In this document: piece after piece, positions 22,418 through 34,085 of the stretch
Layout of the letters: each line of letters starts with the position of its first letter
Numbering within the stretch: the first letter of the stretch is position 1
Assembly: GCA_963920525.1 (NCBI GenBank)
Contig: OY986438.1
Location: forward strand, 127,692,420 to 127,756,419
DNA length: 64,000 nucleotides
Reading direction: 5' to 3'
Source of the DNA: Dichetophora obliterata
Lineage: Eukaryota > Arthropoda > Insecta > Diptera > Sciomyzidae
Position numbers and translations under genes: made by a program
The notes under the pieces: generated by a model
The model's database searches: none
What the model saw: only the letters and a program-made list of their open reading frames with translations
Told to the model about the DNA's origin: nothing

Positions 22418-22516
22418 ATATCAGTGAAAGAATTACTAAAATCGGTTCAGATGCTTTTAAGTTTAGCGTCGTCGCAGATACGTGATAAGCCTTTTATGTA
22501 ATAGTATAGATGTATA
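22418..22516 (+). repeat. Retroelement-like 3' tail, copy 2
   Basis: It has the same AATCGGTTCAG start and the same ending (TTTTATGTAATAGTATAGAT) as 21270-21425, with a diverged middle. Its 5' part is lost or unrecognisable. Confidence 0.5.
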
Positions 22517-24213
22517 GAAGACCTTATAGAAGACCTTAAGTTACCTTAACATTGTGTTTAATACATATTTTGAAATAGGGTTTTAACTAAAAATCTGCAC
22601 TGCAAGTGTTTAAAAAGAGTAACTTTGGTTCCCATGGCAAAAATAATTTTTTTAAATGGGAACATATACTTAGACGACTATTTAAGAAAATACATCTTAG
22701 AAGCATATTCGCCTGCACAAAATGCTGACGATTGGTCCGCACCTCCGCTGACGATCAGTTTAGCGAAGTGAAAGTGACAATATTTGGACACTTGCCAAAG
22801 ATATTATGTTCAACAGCAGCAACAACAACAACAACAATAACAAACGCAACAACATAGCAATGCAGCAGCAGATAACAACAAGAATAAAACCATCAACGCT
22901 CTGATAGGTAACTTAGAGCTAGTTTAAATTTTCTTTTACGTTAAATATAAATCTCTCAGCACTTGAGTTTAATAAATAAATTTATTTAAAAAATTAAACC
23001 ATCGTGTTTAACTTATTTTTATTCCTTTTTTGAAATTTATTTTCAGATCGTGCTTTATCCAAGTAGCACGATCTAAAAATAAAAAAAAAATTACTAAAAC
23101 TTTTGTACGTATTCTGTCAAAAAATCATGATCATATGTTTAAAAATGAGTGATGGAAAACTGTATTAATCGAAAACTACAAAATATTTTTTATTATTTTT
23201 ATCATGTTCTCAAAGAGCTGAATTTCTAGAAAATTGTTTAGCTTATCGGATGAGTAACGCTTCCATCCTGTATTTTGCAGGACTGTCCTGTTTATAGCAA
23301 AGTACTGCGCTCTAAGTAACGGGCTCAAAATCCTGCTCTTTATGATTTTTCCTGTTTTTTTTTCTCCCATGTTTGCAAGTTAGTCCACTTTGTTTAATAT
23401 TTATTCATACTTTTTTAGTAATAAGTCAAAAGTTTCTCTTAACTCTTTAAAGACGGGACAATTTTTTCACACATGGGATAATTTTGACCTAATTTTTATT
23501 TTGACTAATTTTTATGTGATACCCTAAGTTTTGTGACATCCGACTTATGACAGCCATATGATATCATCGCCCTTATTGGGTTTATACACTTTCCCTTTTT
23601 TGTGACCCTGTTAAAAGTGTCTGTTCAACTCATTTTTTAGACTTGTCGAAATATCGAAGCGAAATTGTATGTTAAGATATTTTAAGATAAAAAATATTAA
23701 TTCCTGGGGAAAAAATGATTATTCAGGTGTTCTGCTCAAAGTGCAAAGGAGTACCTGGAAAATCTATTTAATGTACCATTTTAATAAAACTAATTCTCTT
23801 ATTTTTGTTATAGTTTTGTTATATATTGAATATTTATGTAAATAAGAAGATTAAGTTATATTTTTGTTTTAATAAAATTGCATACTCAATACGAATACCT
23901 AATATTAATTGATATTTGAAGCTTATGCAAGCAGTAATTCCTAAATTAAAAAATTAATTTGATAATTTATTAAAGAAATTGCTTATTCTAATTCTTTAAA
24001 CATACATTATTGCATCCTACGAAATTGTCTTTTTTTTTGCGAGACGTCCTGTAAGTTCTATAAAATCTTGAACATTTTGTCAATTTGTCCTGTTTTTGGC
24101 TAAAAAAGAGATGGGAGCTTTACGTATGAGCCATTATATTTAATTGCATGTAATATATAATATCACTCATACGCCAGGCTAAACTATATTTTTGTAGGAG
24201 AGACTGGGATATG
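22517..24213. other. No gene seen; CAA tract and a small hairpin
   Basis: A CAA/CAG-type trinucleotide tract spans about 22805-22870. A perfect 10 bp stem, AGATCGTGCT at 23045-23054 and its inverse at 23065-23074, closes a 10 base loop. It has no T-tract or partner that would give it a function. Confidence 0.45.
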
Positions 24214-27123
24214 GTTGACAGCAGGGAACGAAAATAAACCGAACGATATTTTAATGTGCCTCGCATGGCATGAATTTGCTTTCGGTTGCGTATATGTCAG
24301 TGGAGACGAACATAAATGTTATTATTCTGTATCGTTCGACAGCATGGCATACACTACATTATAATTATGTTTGCATACTCTCTACTCAACACATTCGGCA
24401 TACGATATTTTTTACGTAGGCAATTCTCTCTCATTTTGTGTCTCAGAATCAGTGTTGCCAACACTTTTTCATATGTATAAAATTATTTATATAATGTAAA
24501 AAAAATGTATTTTCAACCAACTCTTGGATATTAAACTCTATTTGTGCAAAAATTCCCTCATCATCAGATGAATCGTAATATTTATATACAGACACGGGGT
24601 TTTGAAATATTAAATTTCAAGAAGCCTTCTGGTATGTCAAAGCAATAGCAAAATACATGTTTTAAATCTTTTCAATAAACACTATATCACAAGAGGTGCA
24701 TTACGAATATGCAATTCTATTTTTTTCCATGCTCTGTTTTTACAATGTTCATTGCGCTTTTTACTTACTTTTCCATTCTATGTTATTAACTACACATATA
24801 GGTTTTTATTTTGCGTAAATGAAAATTTTAATTTGCAAATATTTTATTCATAAGGATGCGTTAACATTAAAACCTTAACAGATCGGCACAAACAATTTTT
24901 CTTTTGTTTCTTAAAAAAAAGCCGGCAACACACTTAAAAACAAGCGTTGAAAACTTTAAATAATTATTTTAAAAAAAATATTCACTTTTCAAAACAAGCT
25001 AAAAAAAAAGCTAGAAGATTAGGGTTGTCAATTCGGTGACCAGCGTGTAGATTGACTCGTAGAAGATTTACATTTACTATTTAGATCGCTTTCAGAAAAG
25101 AACTTTTCTGCGTCAACTATTATTAAAAATAAAGCGAAATTGATTTTATATCAAATATTTAATATTTAATTGAAAAATACCATACTTATACTTGCTAATA
25201 TTTTGAGTTAAGATAGATATACGTTGAATTACTTACAAACGGTTTTTTCTTTTATTTTGGATTCAATTTAAAAAGCTGTCATTTTCACTATTGTAAATTT
25301 TTTAAATAACATGAAAATAACAGTTGTAAATGTAGCTTACTTATGTTTTTTTTTAAACTGCAAAAATTATTATATATAAAAAAAACTTGTCATTAAAATC
25401 CATTTGTGAAAAAAAGACCGAAATATATCATAGACAGATACACCCAAAACCTCAAGATAAAGGCCGAAAAAAAATGTTTGCTTATAATATTGCTAACTTG
25501 GCAACTCTGAGCAGAAGCAATAATTTATTCCGGCTGGTAAAACTTTGTGTGTTCTAAATAAAAGAAGTATACTTTAATAAAACTGCTTGCTTTTTTAAAG
25601 TTCAAACCTTAGCTGGGAAATTTCGATTACGTCTAGTAATCAATTACATTATATTTAAAAAAGTAATTGTAATGATAAAACAATTCTTATGCAAAAAAAT
25701 GCTATTAGTAACTGATTACGATTACAAATAACCAAAAAATAGTCACGATTACGCCAAATAATAAAAAAAAAATAAAAGTACGCAATAAAAAAATTGAACT
25801 ACTTTAAAATAGGACTGGCATCTACATCGTAAGAAGAAATTAAGAGGTTATGTAATGAGTTAATTTACCACTGGGATGACGCTAACACTGTCGAATTGTT
25901 TTTGTTTTATTGCATCATTATTCTCTATTCATAGAATTGAGAATCAGGAAGAGTTGCACAGTGGTGTGAACGCGGATTTAAATAGTTTTCTCGTGACAAT
26001 TTTGATATAACCCTTAAGCCTTTAAGGTGATATTAAAATTAAAACAATTGGCTGCAAACCTGCTTAAAAGAAACCAAGAGGGTAAATAAATGCTAATATT
26101 ATTTTTGACAGAGCAGAGTGATAGCTTAAATTAAAAAATGTAATTCCTTATGAATTGAAATTGTATTTTGCTTACAATCTTAAAGTTAATATTAACATTT
26201 AAAATAATTGGCTGCGAACCTATCTTAAAAGAACAAAAGAATAAATAAATTCGTATACTTTTTTTACAGAGCTGTTTTACTATATCTACAACAAAAGTAT
26301 GTAGCGTTCATAATTTTCGTGTTACATGGAAAGTAAGCGTGGTTTGGGGCGGGTTTGTTTGTTTTGTAATTATGACTCACACGCATAATTTTATTGGTCA
26401 ATGACGAATCCTTCTATTTTATTCTTACATGAATACAGTATGGAACCACTGTGCGGTGTAATTCCATGAAAGTTCAGCAATCATCTTATTTGTGTTAGTT
26501 CGCACTAATATAGTAAAATTCACAAGGGGCCGCACTCGGATCTTGCTGAACAGGAAGGGCCGAGCGCTAAAGTATATATAAACTCTTTCAGTGAATTTGT
26601 CCAATATATTGGACACGACAGAAAGTAATTTTTAATAATATCTTGCAACAGTTTTTTTTTAATTAATTTGGTTCTATAAAAAACAATGTACCAACATGAC
26701 AAAAATAAATTTGGAGAGATATTTGACATTAAAGTCAGTTGGATTTTGTTTTTGTCCTATTTTGTAAGAAAAACCAACCGTACAGAAATCAAATTAATGT
26801 TTTTTCTTACTTTTTATGACAATAAAATGATAATAAAATTAAGAGGATTTTTTAAATTTTTTAAATTAAAGTTTTACATTACAAAAATAGTGATGTATAT
26901 GGTCAGTTTTAATTATCGAAACATGTAAAAATTTCAAGTCATTTAAATAAATTTTGAGACTTTTTAAGAGAAAAAAAACTTTTTATAAAGTGATTTTGTA
27001 TAGGAGTTAGGCGTTGTTTCTACCCGAGCCACTAATTTTCGAACTTCATCTTTATTTTTAGATAGAATCTTAACCCACTACTGCACGATTTATGAACCAG
27101 CTAAAATTTTTTATGAATTTATA

Positions 27124-27365
27124 CACTGAGAAAAGAAGCATACTAAAATCAAAGAACATTTACTCAATATAAAAAAAATTTTTTATTTTAGCTCAATTTT
27201 TTTGTTTGTTTTAAATTGAAACTTTTCTTTAAAATAAAGAAATAAATTTAAAAACAAAGAAATAGTTTATTCCTTCAAAGAAAATTTCTTTCTTTCCGAA
27301 AGAATAATTTCCATTTGCAAAAAAAATTTTTAAAAATAAATTTCTTTGATTTTAGTCTGAGTGTG
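27124..27365. mobile_element. MITE nested in the hAT-type element
   Basis: TA at 27122-27123 and 27366-27367 flanks a 242 bp palindromic element. The left end CACTGAGAAAAG and right end (inverted) CACACTCAGACT differ, but both are followed by ACTAAAATCAAAGAA. The interior is almost only A/T, with further AAAGAAA / TTTCTTT symmetry. Confidence 0.65.
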
Positions 27366-27884
27366 TAATTAATTCATTTTTAAAATCAATATAAACAATA
27401 AAACAAATAAAATTTTACTTTTGAATCCAAATTCTTAATTTTTTTAAATAAATGCGAAATAGATGCAATAAATTGATATTGTTTAAAGAAAAAATTTCCT
27501 TAAAATTAACGAAATTTCAGATTTTAAATCAAATACCTGTGTTTTTTATTTCAAAGTTGAACTTTTTTCTGAGTTTGTTTAAAATGGAATAACTAGATAC
27601 ACAAACAAAACTTTATGTAAAAAAGTCGTTTCATTTCCGTTAGAAGCCATATATGGCTGTTCGAAGGAATGCGTGATTTCGTGACCTTAACATGTACAAT
27701 CGAAACACAATTCCATAAACATTAAACAGTAGTCTTAAATTCTATGAAAAAAAATTATATAAGTGAACTTACTTACATGTAACAAAGAAAAATTAATATT
27801 TTATTTTCTGAATTCTCCAGCCATAAAGTGATAACACGCACTAATAAAATAAACTGAGATTTTCTTAGCTGCTGTGTTAAAAAA

Positions 27885-28010
27885 AGAGTCGTGTCGACAG
27901 ACAGATAAACAGACGGAAACGGCTAAATCGGCCCAGCTAGTGATGCTGATCAAGAATATATAATATACTTTTCTAAACCAGACACGCCTTTTTATGGGCG
28001 TTAGAAACAT
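27885..28010 (+). repeat. Dispersed fly repeat with CAGA-like tract
   Basis: The segment runs through GACAGACAGATAAACAGACG, GGCTAAATCGGC, CAGCTAGTGATGCTGATCAA and GAATATATAATATACTTT. This order (short CAGA repeats, then CTAAATCG, then GTGATGCTGATCAAGAATATAT) is familiar from a repeat common in fly genomes. 49960-50070 carries a related CAGA tract with GGCTTTATCGACAC. Confidence 0.55.
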
Positions 28011-28370
28011 TATAAAACTGAATAGCTAAAAAATGCTTTGATTATTCATACTAAAACAAGAGCGCCCTGCAATTGTATGCTACCTACAAAACTGAATGCG
28101 CCCTTGATACGCAGCATGTGCTTGAACAAATTTAAAATGTTTTTCTCTCTGCTTTCTCAGTCTCTCAAACAACGCATCTCATAAGGTTCTTTAGTGTAGC
28201 TTATACTACGGAACAATGATGTTTATGTTCAAGTATGCAACTTGAACGCAACCGAATAATGGCCTTGGTAATGAATGCTACACAACATAAATGTTCAGTT
28301 CTCTCAAATGAACGCTTTACTACCTTAACGAACGAAACGTTAGAGTTTATTTTCGTTCCCTGGTTGACAG

Positions 28371-30763
28371 CATTTTAATTTTGGCTAAGAACTCTCAAAC
28401 TCTTCTTTTGAAAATTTCAAGGCTTCAATTTGTAGTTCGAAAAATAATCTCTCTAAGGATAGCAGCAGTTCGGTCAAATTGTATTAAATTGTTTTTGCGA
28501 TTTTGAGAAATCTCAAACTTTTATAACAATGTAAAAGAGGAATGCAGTGAAAAATTGTGACTGAAAAAGGGTAGGTAATTGTTTACTTTAGCCCCTTTTC
28601 CCTGTAAGCAGAAAAAAATTCTTAAGAATAGGCTATTTAGTGGTGGTGTTAATAAAAATAAGCGGAAAAAGTTTATTTTCATCATTTATTTATAGAAAAA
28701 TAAAAAAAAATTGTCAAAAAACTGATACTGTGTTGAAATTTTGCATGGAAAAAAATGCATTAAATACACGAAGCTTTTTAAATGTGGTTATATGCAAAAT
28801 TCATTCAAAATTTCTTGTTTGTGTCAAAGGCTTTAGATTCTGCACAAATTATAAACATATTTACCTGAGTTGGTTCCTAAAAACTGTCGTCAAATTAAAC
28901 AAAACACAAAGTGAAAAAAATATTTTCGAAGTATCACATTTCTATTTGCTATCTTATCAAGGTAAGAGTGCATGAACACAAGTCGATTACTGAAGGGAAA
29001 ATTACCTTAACATCAGGCAAACTGATGAGAATTATTTGCAGCTGTCAACCACTACTAGGAAAAAATGTGACGATAGTCCGCAATTCCTAAGGCTCCCCTA
29101 CTAATTTTTTGTAATTATCTTTAAATGAGATTTAAGTAAGTAAATTAGTTTTATAATTGTACACTTTAACGTTGTGCCAAATCATTTATTAAGTGCTTTG
29201 CATAGTGTTAGTTTGTTATAAAATGAACCCATTAGACCCATAGCTAGAATTTTCCATTGGGATGGAATGGAGATGGGGTGGTTATTCAAAAATATCAAAA
29301 ATATATTGGTGCCAAAACGATATTTAAAGTAATGATTTTTCTTCAGAAGTTATTACATTTTGAACTAGTCTTTCATGTGGCTTTAGATAATTTTTAATGA
29401 AATTTAATGATGTAGTCTAAGGATCCGTCCTAATTTTCAAGGTATATTTCTAGAATTATTATTTATAATAAAATAAAATGCGGCCCGGCATTAATTACAA
29501 AAAAATAAATATTTCATGCGTACTGAGTGAGGTGTTTATTAACTTAATGTATTCAAGAATAAGCCTTTAATCCAGATAATATGAATACACAACTAGATTT
29601 TGTAACGTGTGTGCTGGTGTTAAAAGCGTTTTCGTTCTCAGCGAACACAACTCATCACTTAAAATATTAACTGAATTTCAACAGCAAAGCATCCTACACA
29701 TAAAAATAATGAAAATAAAATTATGAGGCTTTGCAAAAGTATGCGAAACAAACTTAATCAGCAGATTTATAAGTAACTTCTTTAACATTGTTGTTGCTAT
29801 ACTCAAAAGTCTAAAATTTTGCACAAATGTGTTTATTAAGGTAACACATGTTATAATCTTACAACTGTATCTTAAGCCAGTAAAAAGTTAACAATGACGG
29901 TTTTTCCTTTTTTAAAATATTAAAAAACCTTAGTTTTTTTGTAAAAATCGTGAATTTTTTAATAATAAATAACGAGAAAATAATTGAAGTATGGAATCGC
30001 AGTCGATTCCTTATTCTGTTTTAAAAGCATATTCTTATTGCTTGAGACGCTCCTGCTGTTCAATTCAACCCGTTCACACACTCAGCTGTATAACAATATA
30101 ATGACATGTCAACAACCTTGACCCCCCCCAAATTCAAAGAATTCCGACCAACACAATTATCACATTAGCTTTAATGCCATCTGTGTTCCAACCTAGACGC
30201 CGCATGAACTCACTCAAATCTAATCTTGTCAAGCAACAAATGGATGGCGTGAGAGCAATTATTTCTAAGAAGCACGCAGAAAGAATAAAGTCTGATACAT
30301 TAAAAATTTAAAAGGAGTGTGAAGTAAAACACAGCTGCACAGGACCCAACCAAACGAACCCAACAGAGTGATGGCAACTCTTCAAGAAATCGCACTAAAA
30401 CGCACTTGTCAGCAACTTCAATGTTGTGTGTGTGTAGTATTTTGAGGCATTCAAAACGACGCACAGTGAATTGATTAGTACAAGCTTCATGACAAAAAAT
30501 CAGAAAGGAATTTTTTAATTTGGATCATGTCGAATGGTCAAAAGCATCTTATACTCAAAAGAATAATTTTTACATCAACGCAGATTTGTATGCATTTTTT
30601 TAATATTTGTGTCAATACACAATAACAGCTTAAGTCTGATTTCAAAGTTTCAAGAAGTCTTGCTTCAACATTTTCAATCGCCATATAAGTTATATGAAAG
30701 GTTCCTTAGTTTTTGTGTCATAACTTTGGATAATATTATGCTAAAAGCTCAAGATTTTGTGTG
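28371..30763. other. No gene seen; AT-rich DNA
   Basis: A 111-codon plus frame at 28640-28975 has no recognisable domain and biased A/T composition. An 8-9 base C-run lies near 30121. Nothing else is supported. Confidence 0.4.
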
Positions 30764-30765
30764 TA

Positions 30766-30840
30766 CAGTACAACTTCGATAATCCGGACACATATAGTTT
30801 TAGGCTCGTCAGGATAAGCGTGGTTGTCCGGACTATGGAA
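30766..30840 (+). mobile_element. Solo end of a pogo/Tigger-like element
   Basis: TA at 30764-30765 is followed by CAGTACAACTTCGATAATCC. The word GTCCGGACTATGG appears about 55 bp in, as an inverted echo of the TIR. CAGTA-starting TIRs next to TA, with a CGATAATCCGG core, are typical of pogo-type members of the Tc1/mariner superfamily. No right-hand end is found. A CTCCGGATT word near 31066 is not a match to the full TIR. Confidence 0.55.
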
Positions 30841-32285
30841 TTAAACACTTTTGCAACAATATTGATGAAATATAAGAAAAAGTTTTTCTATTATTTCACA
30901 TATATTTATTTAAAAATAAAGATACAATGTATTTTGTGGGATATACATACATTAAGGCGGGTCGAGTTATACAAAAAATTTTTTCGCAGTCTGACTCAGT
31001 AAAAATCATTAAACTCATATTATTTTTCGCAAATAAACCATATACTTTCGGTAAACTTGGGTCCTCCGGATTTTTGAAAATAAATAATCTCCTCAAACTT
31101 AATGAATTATTTTATATTTTTAGTTTAATATTTACAGTGAAGAAAGTACAAGAGGTTTGAAAGTACAAGAGGTTTGGTTAGCTATTAGAAATGGATGTAA
31201 GAATCGTTGACTTGTGATACTAAATTTTCAGCAACCTTCCTAAAGGCTCATTTTGGTGCCGACTTATGACCAAACCGAACCGAGCTGAATATTCAAAACG
31301 CATTGGGGCAAAAGAGATGCATTACTTGCATTCTCTATTGCTCCCATGAGTTTTTGAGTTTCAGCTCGACTCGACAAAGTCACAAGTCGCCACTATAAAC
31401 GCACCCTAATAGTGTTACCTTCATCAAGACTTTTCAATATATCTCATTTTTCTTTTAAAAATAATGTTTTGTATTTGCGTTTAGTATTTGAAAATATATC
31501 ACTTTATTTTAGCGTTTGTAAACTCGAAATGAAATAACTTTAATATGATGCAATGACAAGACTAATAAATTTGAACAGTCATTGCACAGCACACAGTGCA
31601 AACATACATACGTAAATAAGTGTGCGAATAACAAAAACGGTAAGATAGCAGTTGTAACCAGTGTTGCCGCAACGATTCTGAAAAAAGTATCCATAAAAAG
31701 GTCAGAAAAGTATCCAAAACTATCCACTTTTGTAGAAAAAAGTATCCACGTATCTGAGTCCAAAAATCAATAATGCATTCAGTTTTAAAACCCAAAAGTA
31801 CAACTTTAATATTTTTAAATAATAAAACCCAACTTTTTAAGCTTCCATAACAATTTTATTTATTTAATTTTAAGACTAACAAATATTTGTATTGACATAT
31901 AATAATAAGAAACAAAACATGTATAATAATATTAAAAAAAAGAGAAAATTCAGTACTTCTGTATTCTATTTGCGTGTCTATTGCTCTTTAATTACATTCA
32001 TTTTATAAGTATAATATTTTTACAAAAGCCATATACAAAACAATATGTAATTGCATAAAAAAGGAACAAAATTTAACAAATTATTCAGTCTAGTGTAAAA
32101 AAAATTATATGGGTTGCTATTGCCTTTTAATTATATTAAGCTAAAACTGCTCGATCAAAAAGAAAAAGATTTAATTTAAAATATTTATTGTGAAAAAACT
32201 ATTTATTACAAAGACTTGAAATTTTATTTACGTAAATAATGCAAAAAACAATATTCCAAAAAAATTATTTTCTTGTATTTAATGC
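30841..32285. other. No gene seen
   Basis: AT-rich DNA. 31660-31765 contains several AAAGTATCCA words (near 31684, 31706 and 31738) but no regular period. Overlapping short frames on both strands look random. Confidence 0.4.
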
Positions 32286-32289
32286 ATCT

Positions 32290-33320
32290 TCTTCCCGCTA
32301 GTTGACGTAAAAAAAGGAGTCGTTTTCAGACAGGGTCAAGATATTTTGGTCCCAATTTATCGGAAACAAAAACATTAAAGTGCATATTAATAAGAGTACT
32401 TGTCGCCACATCCTTTACTAGAATTATCAAGTTTCGTTACAATTTGCAATCGCTACGAGAATCTTAAAGGTTAAAAAACAGATTTTTTTTTAAAAAGTCG
32501 CGCTAATTTTTTACTATTGGGTAAAAATCGCAATAAATGTCTTAAATTAAGTTTTTTTAATTATTTTTTACAACGTGCAATGTCATCTTAAACCTAGAAG
32601 TTCAAATATATTCATTTGTAAGAATTTTGGAAAACAAAATATTTTCTACCATTTCCAAAGAAAATCTATTATCGTTTTTAGCTAGTTTTAAATCAGCAAA
32701 AAAAGTTCATCAACAGCGGAGCTATGGCAGACTTAAAATGTTTTTCACAGAATTTAAAATTCTTTTTAAATAGCTTGCTATTAAACAAAAGAGGTTGCTT
32801 TAATGAATTTTTTTGATAAGTAAATATTGCCAAAAAATGTCTAAATGTCATCATATATTTTAACGTTTTGTCGAACTGAAGGGACTACTTACTTTTTATA
32901 TTTCGAAAATACAAAAAATATATTAAAAATGTGTTTTTTAATGATCTTTATCTCGCTAGATGGCGCTGAAAAAAATCAATTTCAGCCATGGTCAAAATAT
33001 TTTGGTCCCAGTTTATCAGAACAAAAAAATCAAAATACATTTAAATAGGGGTACTTATCACTACAACCTATACTAGAATTACTAAATTTGACCCATTTCT
33101 TAAAACTGTATTAGGATAATAAAACTGTAATTTTCAACCCTTTAGATCGCCGTAGCGGAACACATTGTAACCAAACTTAATAATTCAAGTATAAGTTGTA
33201 GCTACAAGTATCTTTATTAATATGTACTTCGACTTTTTTGTTTCCGATAAATTGAGACCAAAATAACTTGATCCCGGCTGAAGACGACCTTTTTTGTACG
33301 CCACTTAGCGAAAAAAAGGT
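32290..33320. repeat. Three copies of a ~150 bp module, direct and inverted
   Basis: Module copies lie at 32295-32445 (plus), 32945-33090 (plus) and 33185-33320 (minus). The shared order is CTCGCTAGATGGCG-like, then GGTCAAAATATTTTGGTCCC, TTTATCGGAAACAAAAA, GTACTTRTC and ACTAGAATTA. The second and third copies form a hairpin with a loop of about 95 bp. The intervening parts are AT-rich and non-coding. Confidence 0.72.
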
Positions 33321-33654
33321 ACATTTAAATCAAAACTGTTTTTGTGAAACATTGTTTTATTTACGTTTAAAAAATTTAAAACTCTATGTTTTATAGTCTT
33401 TTCACAATAAATGATTAAAATTGAGACTATTTTTTTTAACGTGCAATCTCACTATAAACCAAAAACTGCACTTTTTTGGGATCATTTTGTTATAAATTGA
33501 TTTCCTAAAACATTTATATCCATTTTTCACATTTATCTGAATAAACATGTAAAATGGTTTTGTGATTTGAACGATTTTGCTTTACTGTTGCCATCAGATA
33601 CGTCTTAAGAAACAAAAGAACGGAAAAACTTATTTTATTTGAACATTACAACCC

Positions 33655-34085
33655 TGGTATGCATTAGGATTTTTTGTGACGTTTTTGGATGCATTTTTAT
33701 GTGATTACGACCTCAATCGGCATAACTACGCCATTTTTTGTCCGATTATCTTCAATAAACAACCGTTGGAAAGGTATTAAAATTCTCTACATATATCTTA
33801 AATCATGCAAGGAAGATTATAATCTAAGTTTATCAAAATAAAATAAAAATAACAATAAAAAACACGGTTTTAATTGAACCTTCTGAAGACGAGGATCTTT
33901 TATACGTTCTCAATGGGTTAACTTTGCTCAAAAACGAGCAAGTAAGATATGTGTTTAGAATATTATTACCTTTCCAACGGTGGCTTATCAAAGATAATAG
34001 GACAAGAAATAGCGTAGTTATGACGATTGAGGTCTAAGTCACATAAAAACACATCCAAAAAAGTTACAAAAAATCCAAAATGCGC
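33655..34085. repeat. Foldback-like inverted repeat, arms about 140 bp
   Basis: The left arm 33660-33805 and right arm 33945-34083 are inverted copies. Both contain GGATTTTTTGTRAC, TTTTTATGTGA, GACCTCAATCG, CATAACTACGC and ACCGTTGGAAAGGTA. By eye the arms agree at roughly three quarters to four fifths of positions. The loop of about 140 bp has no frame. It is probably an old MITE or foldback element. Confidence 0.78.

Larger units (their letters stand above)
24222..28362. mobile_element. hAT-type element, 4.1 kb, perfect 8 bp target duplication
   Basis: Both ends read CAGGGAACGAAAATAAAC on opposite strands (18 bp, no mismatch). GTTGACAG flanks both sides (24214-24221 and 28363-28370). CAGGG ends with an 8 bp duplication are characteristic of the hAT superfamily. 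The subterminal parts are also related: CGAACG, and a region with ACATAAATGTT, TTCGGTTGCG or its inverse, and GCATAC. There is no transposase-like frame inside, so it is non-autonomous. It contains a nested MITE (27124-27365) and a dispersed repeat (27885-28010). The intact TIRs and duplication suggest fairly recent insertion. Confidence 0.93.

Noticed and set aside
23045..23074. 10 bp perfect hairpin as a terminator or regulatory site
   Set aside because: No adjacent gene or T-tract context; a single short stem in this much AT-rich DNA is not informative in a eukaryote.
28640..28975. 111-codon plus-strand frame
   Set aside because: Lys/Phe/Asn-rich as expected for random AT-rich DNA; no motif.
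30766..31100. Full pogo-like element
   Set aside because: Only the left TIR and an inner echo are present; the CTCCGGATT word near 31066 does not match the TIR and no transposase is seen.
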